A stretch of 64,000 nt of DNA from Prostheceraeus crozeri. Lineage: Eukaryota > Platyhelminthes > Polycladida > Euryleptidae. Positions 18,901 through 30,900 of this stretch are shown here, piece by piece; within the stretch, counting starts at the first letter, position 1; each line of letters starts with the position of its first letter. A program made the translations under genes and the position numbers. The stretch is taken from NCBI GenBank assembly GCA_907163375.1, contig CAJQUW010009279.1, forward strand, positions 1 to 64,000, written 5' to 3'. The notes below the pieces were generated by a model that worked only from the letters and a program-made list of their open reading frames with translations, had not been told where the DNA came from and searched no databases.

Positions 18901-21900
18901 CGCCACTATTGTGTATTACGTATCATGAAGCTTAACTTCCATTTGTAGAGGCTTTATTGTTATCTATTTCTATGCTACCAGCAATGGTGTATGGCGCAGA
19001 GACATGGACAACAACAGCAACAGACATGTCTAAGTGCAGCAGCTCAACGACGCATGAAACGCATTAGGCCTCAGCCACACTGCGAGCTTTTCAAGCGTTT
19101 CCGAGCAAAGCGTTTTGCAGCAAATATTAAGTCATCATTCCAGCAGATGTCGACTGCCAGCAAAGCAAACGCTTACGGAAAAATTAAAAAGCAAAATTAA
19201 AAGCTTACGGACATACGTTTGCTCGGGACGCTCGTGTTTTTCCTTGCTTTCAGTGTGACTGAGGCCTTATGCTCGGCATAAGGACTAATTCACACTGAGA
19301 CTTTTTGCAGTGTGGAAGTCGCACGGGTGTTAGTTTAGCATAACAGTCTATTGAACCTTTCACGCATGTCGCTCGTTTTCATTTTGCTGCGAGAAAATCG
19401 CGCGCTTTTGGTTTTTGACCTATCAATGATCTTTAACATAATCTCAAACTGAGAACATTTCTGAGTTCAGCATGATGTGGCGATTAAATGCATTTCGAAT
19501 TGTTAATTGTCGCTAAGTATGAACCCATTCTATCTGGAATAGTGTCTTTGATTTCCAAAGTGTTGATGTTCTAGAACTTCGTGTAAATCAATCAATACTA
19601 TAGCCAATGCGCGTGCTAACGACAATGACTGAAGTCAGTCATTATTACCAATATACATTTTGACCTCATTCGCAGCCGTCAGTAGTCTGATTTTGATGAT
19701 CCACACCAAACCTGATCCCCAGAATATGAAGATGTTGATGGTGAGGCAAAATTGCTGAAATATGAATGCTTTATGCTGATTTTTGAATATTGTAGCTAAC
19801 CATGTAATAAATTCCAGATATTCTGATGGCAATTTCCTACTGATTTCGATGAAAACAAGAACAAAAGCAACTGAGGCCTGCCTTCAGAGCAATTTTGGTT
19901 CAAATCCTTCTCCAACAGACTAAGACACATCGACTTTCTATGTACCATGAAAACAAGAGATCGAAATGGTTTGTCCGATGATTGACAGCCGCAGAAATCG
20001 AAGTCCAATGTGAAAAGCCAATTCCAAATTTTAGCGACAACCGCGCGGCAAAAAGTCGCGTGTATGAAACAGCCTTAAGGCCTCAGTCACACTGAAAGCA
20101 AAGCAATCACGAGCGTCCCGAGCAAACGTATGTCCGTTTTCCGTAAGCTATTAATCGCTCTGGTTTGCTTTGCTCGCGTGGCAGTCTACAACTGCTGTAA
20201 TGATGACTTAATATTTGCTGCAAAAACACTTTGCTCGGAAAGGTTTGAAAAAGCTCGCAGTGTGGCTGAGGCCTAACACTCCGCAATCGAAAAGCGAACG
20301 AGTGGATCAGAGATCAAACGAAGTTGAAAGACATCACATTAACCATCATGAAAAGCAAATGGCAATGAGCAGGTCACACAATACGCAGGACAGACGAAAG
20401 ATGGACCACGAGAATAACGAGGGTTACTCAAAAATTGGTTTGAGGCAAAGTGGCAGACCTCCATGACGTGGGACCATGAGATATTCCAAAACTGCAACCA
20501 GCACTGGTGACAGCATGCGATCGACAGGCAGAGGTGGGCGACACCTGTGGAGGGGTTCCTCCAGTAATGGAGCGATCAAAACCCCGTCAAGGTAATCAAG
20601 GTCATCGGTATTTTTTGGTACATCTGCAGATAGAACACTGCACAATTTTGCAACAGACTTAAAATGAATTTTCAGATGAAAATGGTGCTATTCGATGCGA
20701 TTATCTTGTAATTTGATGTTTGCTTGTCACTTCGAGTGATAAAAATGCGATTCATTCCTCTGTGAATGAATGCGAATTATCTGACACTTGTTCTTCCACC
20801 CTACTCCCCCTGTTAAATTGCACTGACGCAAGATCACCAATGACGTCATCACGTATTTTCATCCAGCTCTAGCGACTTAACGAAACAACTTTCGTTAGCG
20901 AGGGTCATGTCAAATGACTTCTCTTCCAATGTGTATGCGATTGAGGTCCAGTGGCGTCTTCTCCGTACGTGCGAGGCCATCGGCGCATCCTCAAAAATAA
21001 TTTACCAACATTTATAAAAATGAAAAGTGTCATCATTCATTAGATTTCATTTAAATTCGATAGCTTCTCGCGATAGCTGTACACTTCTTTCCGTCTCAAA
21101 ATCAGACTGAACAGTTTTGCAGCGCGACCTCGAATCGCAGCTGTTTTCTTAGAACAATTAGACACACACCGCTAGTCGTGTGTTCAGACGGAGCATTGAT
21201 GATCAGACAGAGGGAAAGAGAGTTGTGTGCGTGTGAGGCAGTAAGCGTCCGCGCCCGCGCCAATATTGGCTTTCCCGATAGATATAATGCTTTGCCTTCT
21301 CCAAGTTTCTTGCAATGAAATTCTTCACAATTCTTGATCGAGGAGCGGTACCTAAATATGGAAAGGGAAGCGCAACCCAATTGTTCCTGGCTTCATTTCT
21401 TGTCAGAGAGGTCACTAAGTCAACAATAGCAGATGACTGACTTCAGACGAGACTACGATAAGATGATGAGCGTTCGCCAATGAGTGCAATGACTGCATCT
21501 GACTCGAACACCCAGATTCGGTAGAATTCCATAATTTGTTTTTACGTGATTGATGTGACGCCATGTTTAGTGCTGTAGATGAGCTCATGACCACGCATTT
21601 TCGTCCGAAGGGAATATACTGAAAAGATGACAGTCGTCAAGCAAGGTATGCCAACACCTGATATAAAATTGAAAGTACTCACAGAGAGAGAAATAAGAAA
21701 TACACAAGACCTTTTAATGCATCGAAGTCTCAAACATGTGTGTGGCTGACCGGTCGTGAGAAACGCAAGAAATTGTTGGCCTTGCCTCCTTTTTTCACGA
21801 GAAAACGTGGTCTGGACAGAGAGGGGATAATCTCAGCTCCTTCAGTAAGGCGGTTAAGCGACATGAGCAATCAACTTCTCATGTGTACATTCACTTGACC

Positions 21901-24900
21901 TTGAAAAAGTTCGGGAAATTGTTATTGAAAATTCATCTCATGAAAATTAATGATGTAACATAAAAAATGTATGGTATAGGAATAGTATTCCAATGGCGAG
22001 CGAAGGCCTATGGTCTGGGAGCACGCGACGCCACTGTTGAGGTCATGCCAAAAAACATCCGGGGTATACATTTGGTTCAAGAACTTATTAGCCTTGAGAA
22101 ATATGATCTCAGAGACATGACTCGTCTAACATTTTAACGAAAGGCACGGTTGTCATAAAAAATGAACTGACATTGAACATGCTATTTTGAATAGGATTGA
22201 TTGGATTCGTTCAAGCGGACATTCACGCCCTGCCTAGGGAACTACTCAAGTAAGCAGTGACACACTTAGATATCATGAGTAGGAATTAATGATTCACTTA
22301 CCAAGTTTTGCAAATACCTGAGCAATATAAAATAGTTCCCGTATGCCTGCAACAAATAATACAGCAGTCTACTAGCAGAAAAAAGTGAGACACAATTCAC
22401 TCAAAAGGAGACTTTTTCATTTCAATATTTGTTAGAAAATTCAGTTGCAATTAATGGAAAACATTCAGTTCCAGAAGCCAATGAACAACAGATAACTCAC
22501 AAATATTCCCACGCACATTACAGACGAAAATTCGGCGGCAAGACTGAAAAAAGCACATTTTATAAGTAAGCATCTTGCTAATAGAGGGTAAAATTACAGC
22601 TCACCGGGCTATTTCAGGTTCTTGGCCAAGGAGAAAATAATAATCTCAGATTTAAGTGCACACGCAGCAATGATGCAGCAGGATGAATTTATGATTAGAA
22701 AACCTAAGGAAGATAAGTACACACGTAATCTAAACAATAAAAATTCAATTATGTTGTAAAGTGCAACGTGTTCAAAACTGCATTTAAGCTTTAACTTCTC
22801 TCTACATACGCTCCTAAATGTTAGTTTAATTTCTTCTCTAAAATTTGTAATAGAGATCACCTCTGTGGTTCGACAGAATCAAGCTGATAATCAGTCATAA
22901 AATATCTTGATATGCTTCGTTCAATATAGAAGTGAAGGCAGTAAGTGTCGAACTATCATAGTCCCTATATTAATCACCAGGGCTCGGAAAAGTAAAAAAG
23001 TCGAAAATATCAAAATTTGTAAATACATGTACATATACTATATTTTCTTCCAAGCTCCGAAATGCATATAAAAACATCAGAATGCTCAAAATATTTAGAA
23101 TTCAATTTATAGCATGCATTGTAGACATGACTCTAGGGTTCAGAAAAATATTTAGTTCATTCCATCAAAAAATTGAAATATTTCCTCCACAAAAAATTCT
23201 GAAACATTGAAAATCAATTTTGAAATATACTTCAAATTCCATTTATTGGCAAGAGCAATTGCATACTAATGATCTTCAGGAAAGTTTAGACTGATCAATG
23301 AAGCAAGCAAAACCAAGTAAACCATCGTCACAAGTGTAGATGTCAAAAGAATGATGTCAACTGCTCTATATTTAGTACTTGAGCATTCACAGATATGTTT
23401 TTTTAGATTCATGGATTCTTCTTTAAAGACAATGCGAGGTCACACACCGCTAATCTTACGAAGAAAAAGCTTTTAGAGATGAAACACCAAATTCATCAAC
23501 GAGCGCTTTCGTCCGCTCTATTTCATGTTGAACACGGAAGTGAATAACATATTAGCGGCATGACGATGTTAGTGCAAAAGATCAATAATCAAGTTAGTCA
23601 CCAAGGCAAGAGAACAAGATATATTTCTGTACACAAAGGTCGGTTGCGAACCGTTTAATGCCTCGTAGATGGACAACAACTGAAATACCGAGGACGGAAA
23701 ACAATTTTAAGAGATCCAGTGCGTCATCAACATTAGAAAAACACTAGATGCACTAGATGCTGGCCGATTGGAGCGCAGTCGGCAGTGGTTTGTGCTGTGA
23801 AGCCCATTGGGAACATGCTCACGAATTCTGTCACCGAGCCGCCTACCGGTTCTGCCAAAGTACTTTACTACTGCAAGTGCACTGAAAACTGTTAAATACA
23901 AGAATTGACAGAGACTGGTAAACGGTCCTTGGACTTGAAATCGGAACACGTACACTGACTAACTGACTATTGATCTTTTGTACTAACATCGTCATGCCGC
24001 TAATTTCTTATTCACTTCCGTGTTCAACATGAAATAGAACGGACGAAAGCGCTCTTTGATGAATTTGGTGTTTTGAAACTTCCCAGCAATTCTTATAACT
24101 CGGAGATATTTGTGGAGTAGGTCTCCGGTGATTGTTAGACAGAATTGTCGCTGAAAACGCACAGCTCAACGTCGGCGTTCGTGTCAGGCGCATAGTTGCC
24201 GATGACAGCCTGCCAGGGAGGCTCGTATTCCAAAATAGCGCAAGACTTGAAATATCAGGATATTGCACTAAACGTAGTGATACTTATCTTTGTTTTTTGC
24301 AAAATGCGATTTTAGTTATCTTAGACGTATTTGAGATAGATAAAATACTCGAGCATAATAAAAAATAGTTTTGAAGAGATCCTGATATTCAGAATGCTCC
24401 ATCCAAAATCATTTTTCAGAACTATAATCTTTACCATTGTACCGGTGAACTTGATCTCCCGGTGTTTCAGTTTCGCAGAGGAAATTGAAAACAATAACGT
24501 ATTTGCTTCCTCCCTTCTGACGATTAATCTAACCCCGACTCGTAACATTGATGACGTAATAAGTGTACAGGCGTCAAGTCTCTCGGCAAAACATCACATC
24601 ATTTCTATAGTTATATGTTATTGATGTACTGCAGCTGATATTCGATTCGATAGACAAGTTTATCTAAATGTGAAGATCATCATCAGCTATAGACAATTTG
24701 AGAGGTGATCTCAAAGGTCAAGGATGAAATCGGACTTGTGCACGCTGTTGTACCTACAAGTCACTATGTTTCTTAAATGCTTTGCTTTATCCATTCCAAC
24801 ATTATTTCTCTTCACTTAAGCAACATACTAAATTAATCGACCACCTCAAAGGCGTTTGGATTTTTGAAGTACCTGAACTCCACAATCAGACCGATTTTCT

Positions 24901-27900
24901 GGAAGGAACGATGCCGAAAAATGAAACTTCCACACAATGATGTACACCCATGGCTACAGTATTACAGATCTGCGCGTCTTCCGAATTCTGCTCGACAGAT
25001 CAAAGAAAACACAAATACAATGGAAAGCAGATCGGAGTTTCGGTAGAAATGAATTTTTCTATATTTTCTCTATCATAGAATCTCTTGCTCTTGTACCTTT
25101 GTCTTAGAGGCGAACAGATTCAGATTTAACAAGCGTCCTGATGTCGATAAACCTATCATATTGACCAATTTTCTCAATGTAGCATGCATCACCCATTAAT
25201 GGGTATGATAATAACATGACAGTTCACATAACGGAGTACAACTGATGATGATTTAATCCATCTAATCAACTACCAAGGCGACTTGAGAAGGTTGGCGATG
25301 TGTTTTTAAACTAATATCTATTAACTTGTTACAATAAACCGTATTTTTCTACAGAGCTGATCATAAAAAACGGACCACATAAATTTTACTGAAATTCAAA
25401 CGATTACCATGCCTTTCAATCGTCTCACACATCAACATGCCACACATCATTCGAGAGGTTGCATTCTCAGCTTCAAAATGTGCTATGACTTAATATTAGG
25501 TATCAAATAGCCAATAATGACAATGAAATAGGCTTAACCTGAAGTCAGTGAAGAAAGATGAACTAGTTTATACACAAGCGAAACATTCACACTGTCTATA
25601 TGACACTACTAATAATACAAAGCGAATATTGTCAATCACTGTTCATCAAGCCGTCCAGCTAGTCGAATAGCGATAGCGTTGCCGCGGACGATAGCAAGAG
25701 ATAGCCGCTGAAAGAGCCACTCTCTCTCATGTGCTATGATAGACCTGTATTCGTTATTGCACTTGCTGAGCAGTGCTCAAAATATGAAAATCGTTCAATT
25801 TACAAATCACAATTCTTCAATAAGAAAACATGTGAATATGATATTTATTCAGACACGGAGAGAACGAGCTTTTTCTGAGCTCTTTTGATACACTGGTCAT
25901 CAAAAGTAAACAAACAACATGCCAGGTGAATAGAGGTTCAAAACAAGACAATTAGCGAATGCATGTCTTTGCTCTCTGATAGCAGCCGCCGATTGTTCAC
26001 CTTCATTGTTTGTGCACTTTCACGGAAGCGAGAAAAAATATTGAAGAAGTTTGAAAAAGAACTGTTGAGCTTAGATGAATAAAACTTGCATATTCGTACA
26101 TTTTACATCATAAGGATTCAGAGGACACCAAACATAAACATTTTGATGAAAAAGTGAGAACATAGCATTTTCAACCAAAAGTTCATGATTTTGTGACAAC
26201 TACACGATGTCACTGACTTTTTCCTAGATCACCGATTTTGATGACCAGTATATCAAAAGAGAGCTCAGAAAATGCTCGTTCTCCCTTGCCTGACTCACTA
26301 TCATACTGACATGTTTTCTTATTGAAGAATTGCAATTAGTAAATTGAGCGATTTTCATGATTTGAGCAGTGCTCAGCAAATGCAACAACGGATGCAAGTC
26401 TATCACAGCTCATTTTAAAGCTGAGAATACAACAAGCTCTCGAATGATGTATGACCCGTTGATGTACGACACGATTGCAGGCCATGAGTTGTTTGAATTT
26501 CAGTGAGATTTAGGTGATCCGTTTTTTATGATCAATTATGATGACGGATTCGAGGTCTGCTCAAGTCCTGGTGAACTTTATTTGATTGAATATGCCCAAT
26601 TTATTACATTTACCTTACCAATTAACATCAAGAATAAAATGAGAAGGATGAAGTACTCAGCATCCCACATAATTTATTATGGCAATAATCAGTGAACAGA
26701 CTATTCTGTCACAATTGTGACTGCGGATGTTAAGACAGCGGGGATCAATTGTCCACCTGAAGTCACATCGTAATGAAATTAATAATATGAATGAAATGAG
26801 AAAATCGAAAGATCAAATTGCCATGCAAAAGATATGCGGCTGGTAGGATTCGAGCCTGCGTCCACAGACTATCTAGACCTGACACTCTGCCAACTGAGCT
26901 GCAACCGCTTACCTGGCAGCTAGTAAAATTGAGTGCTAGTTGAATTGAGATGATAAATTAGCCTTAATCCTTGAATTCTTGTCATAGCAGATCGAGATCT
27001 GCAGATATCCGTAGGTCAATTCAAAAACTTTTCAAAATCCAGTCTATTCCAAAAACTGCTAATTTCATTCGAAAACTAAATAAGGAGCGGCTGATAGACT
27101 TGGGATTGCTTGTGAGTCAGTTAATGCCAGTATTATGAATAACAATTTTCCGAATCATGACAAATAATGCACGTGTCTCACTAAACTCACTTTTTTGCAG
27201 CCACATTCCGATTCGTTTCGTCTCACCACTGCCGATTGACTGTAGATAAAATGTAAATGGTGCAAAAAATTACCGCAGGCGTCAGACTCAAACATTAAAC
27301 ATGCAGCAGTTGCTAACTGTCTGATATACCGGAGATGCACAGGATAAGCTGTAAGCCATCTTCCGCATTTCGAGTGCTTTAAGCTATAAACCAAGAACTG
27401 TACACCATAAGATAACATCAATGGCTCCCACATTATTCGGTGCACCACCGATTATTGAAGTTTACGGATAGGAATACAGTTTACGATTTTCCTTTTCAGT
27501 TTAAGGCATGAACAGGGAATTTTTCTACATACTAACTAGGTAACCAGGTGGTTACCTTGTCCCTTAAGTAACTGATTTGCCCAGCGGCAAAAAAAATAAT
27601 AAAAGAAATTTATGCATCAGTCAAATATACGTGTACTTAATTTAGTGTGCAAGATTGGGGATTATTGTTACATTTTCTATTATACTTAGCTTTAGATATC
27701 ATTATTGTATGATCACATAATTCGGCTTTATTCTTGTTATTTGATGTATCCTATGTAGACATGTAAATCTGCAAAAACTTACTAAGTAATAACGAAATTG
27801 TAAAATACAACACACCTTCAAACATTCGTTCATACTTTGTAAAATACTCTGCTTGGAAAATTATAAGAGCAAGTAGAAAGAAAATACATATGTTCGAGAG

Positions 27901-30900
27901 AGGTAAGTTAAGAGGATTCTGCAACAAGGTAAAACGCAAAAAATATGTCCAACTTCAATTCGAATTGGACACTTCTTTCTTATGCAGTCATTTGCCTTTT
28001 TCCATTGCAATGTCATACCCTCATTATGACATGTTCCAGATAATAAGCAACTTTACAGTGCTATTACACTTACTTGAAGGTCGCCTTATGGAACAAAACA
28101 GAAATTTAATTCATCAACTTTCGCACTTATTTTGAAAAAATATAGAGAATATACATCACATGTCGCATATTTTATCGTCGTCACCTGTGAGAAAATAGTG
28201 TCACAAGCGGCACAACATCCACTAATTGCGACAGTTCCATAGCTTGCCGTAGTCTGAAAGGATGAAATGCGCTCATATCAGAAGAAACATGTCTGCAAAT
28301 CAATGTGTTTGAATGAATTTTCTGTGTTATACTGTCAAATGAAAAAACCTGTATTACTTCTATTTTAGAATACAATTATAACTCATAGTGACCTGCGAGT
28401 TAACCCACTGTCAAATGTACCGGTCACAGAACTAGACAGGTCGTCTCTTCTTCTGTTTGACTAGAAGGGAAACATTGGAACATCTTATACCTATGAAATG
28501 GCACAATCTGCTGACATAATGCCATAGCAATCGAACAATGTGCGGACAGTTCAACATAAGACACGCCAAATTGTGCGAAGTTTCACTGACTGTTATCAAA
28601 CAGATCACACAGCAAAGAAACACAATAGATGTCAAGTTCTACAGAGAAGCTTGTGGACGCTTTTTCTTTTGCCTGCTAGCTTTTTTAATAATTATCGAAG
28701 GGCCCAAAATTATAGAGAAAACTTTTGCGCAATGATTTGAATTCTTCGAATCTGAAGGAATCGTGGTGATCGGAGCATTTTGAAGGAATTCACAGCAATC
28801 CGCAAGCGACGCACGACTATTTTTCATATCTCTGCAAGGTATTAAAAATTTCTTTTTGCCCACTTAGTAAGTTCCTGCATGTGCCATCATTTTGAATCAG
28901 TTTGCACTTCTAGCAAAGTGACATCATTAAACAATCTAATTCTGTAGTACCGGTACTTAAAAAGATTCGCTATAAGAAAATCAGCAAAACATGCTTGAAA
29001 TGTTTCAATAATCTGTCATATTATCATTAATTTCTAGACTACATACAAACTCAAACATAGCACTTTATTTAGCAATTAATGACAACTAACAGCAGCCGGT
29101 TTCATGTTTTTCATGAAATTGTCTAAATGTTTGGTCTTGTGCTATCAATGTCAACAGAATTTCATAGCAGGATGCAAACAACATCGCTTGCTACAAGTAT
29201 CCAGAACTTTAGCGAGCTCTCTGTTAGAAACTTGTGACGGTGATGTTGAACCTTCAGTTACGGACACAAGATTGATGAAATGAAATAATTGCTGTGTTAA
29301 AGCCATCAGGGGTCTTTTTATTGACATTAAAACTATTCGAAATTGTCACACATGACAGAGAATTTGTCCGATTTAACACAACAGGAGCACGTGATCAAAT
29401 GTGTAGTGTCAAAGGCGCCTCTCATTGGCTAATCCTGATTCCGTTCTCATCAATAGACATAGTTAAAGAAACGCTAAATGAATTGCGGGATGTGCAGTTT
29501 TTATCTTCGACATTTGCTGCTTCTTGCATTGATTCAAATGTCTCAGAATTGAACAAAACTCTGAATTGCTGTTAATTGAGAATTGCAAAGAAATTTTCAA
29601 AGGTTTTAATCACTGTTACTGATTGGAAAAATCTTCGAGTATATTGGTGCCCCTGGTATTTTATCCTGGGCAAAATGTTGCATGAAACTTATAGCTTATT
29701 CATATTTCGCTATTATTTCAACTTAGCAATCCAGAATGACAAATAATATGCTCTGATAACTGTGTGAGATGGAATCCAATTGATGGTCAGGAACAGGAGG
29801 CTGTTACTAATGGTCATGGTGAAAAATTCGCTTTCTCTCCTTTATATTTATTGACCGATGGTAAGTTAAAATAAGTATAAGCAGTAAAATGCCAAAGCTT
29901 CGTGCCAGACACTTCGATGGGCCGACTTCTGTACGGAAGACGGTTCTGTCGGAAGACATACAGAAGAATAGCGCTTATCTTGCAGCAATACGTTGTCAAA
30001 GATAAAATTATCTGAATGCCCACGGTACAACATTTCATGCCATAATTTTCGTTAGAATTGAAAACTCATCTTATTATCATATCTTTGACTGAGCGTTTCA
30101 ACTACTGAGCTGAACTGCGAAATTATTGCTCAATTCTTCTGGATGATCTCACACTCACATTTTTATGGGAATTCCCATAATTGAAATTATTATTCTTATC
30201 CCATGGAAAATGCCGCTCCCACGGTAAGCCTGAAAAGTATTCATTATCATATGTGGGCATCTTTTGTCTGAGGTTTTCAAGATTTTTGGAAGCATTTGCA
30301 TAATAATTAGTCTGCAAAAGCGAGAAGTAAAATGTACTTCCACGGGATCGTTATTCGCCAAAGATCGAAAATTGAATAAAGCTGCGACATCAAGAATGAC
30401 AATTTGAAACAAGTCGTTGCATACTCTTTTAATTTCGGACCAGGGAGAGAGTTAGTGTTGTGAATGATATCACTCTTTTTATAGAACCAAAAGTTGCAGG
30501 TGTTTCATTGATGCATCTACTGGCTCTACTGAGTTAGTTCTTCTTTCTAGAAAGATCGGTTACTTTAAGAAATGTGTGTGTACCATGGTTGGAACCATAG
30601 AGTAGGTATATGCAGGTAGAGTGTCGACTCAAACAAGCAGCTATATGTAGTGAACATTTTTATATCAAAAGTTTTTTTGCGGAGATTATGATCCTGCGGT
30701 CAAAAAAATTACTTGAGCAATTTTTAAAAAGCTAAAATTTTGCAAATTTAGATACTACCGAGATGAAGCCCCTTTATAAGCAGTATGAAACAAGTTAGAT
30801 ATCAAAAGAAATGAGCATCTGCTAACAAGCATCTTAATTAAGCGGAAATCAAGATGATTATCAAAGGAAATTCATGAACTGCATTATAATGCGAGTCTTT

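Larger units (their letters stand above)
18630..20620 (+). mobile_element. RTE-like LINE 3' part, split by three TIR elements
   Basis: Pieces of the carboxy end of an RTE-type reverse transcriptase are 'MPQRLKTKAFDQCILPA' (18,690-18,720), 'LPAMVYGAETWTTT' (18,975-19,020) and AAQRRMKRI. After the insertions come MLGI (19,270), 'TLRNRKANEWIRDQTKLKDI' (20,276) and 'RRTDERWTTRITR' (20,390). The 3' tail 'GGTAATCAAGGTCATCGG' lies near 20,595. The reading frame is continuous if the inserts and one copy of each TWA duplication are ignored, which proves the insertion order. The first 300 bases may be a second, more decayed copy. Confidence 0.75.

Noticed and set aside
21560-21672. 112-base exon-like segment on the minus strand (GIPCLTTVIFSVYSLRTK)
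   Set aside because: Phase 1 start does not follow exon 5, no conserved MATE residues, and there is no second supporting exon.
22501-22543. A 43-base exon-like segment reading LAAEFSSVMCVGIF on the minus strand, which resembles the LAAxSLA part of MATE proteins
   Set aside because: It starts in phase 1 and would sit between exon 4 and exon 5, which already join in phase 0 with continuous family sequence (SQ|AYG). The LAA block is also already supplied by exon 3.
22609-22720. Hydrophobic minus-strand opening with splice-like borders
   Set aside because: The only long frame meets a stop just before the donor, and its phase does not match neighbouring MATE exons.
26836-26908. A functional serine or leucine tRNA gene
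   Set aside because: The extra base before the anticodon stem, the T-stem mismatch and the absence of the long variable arm expected for those types argue for a pseudo-tRNA or SINE.
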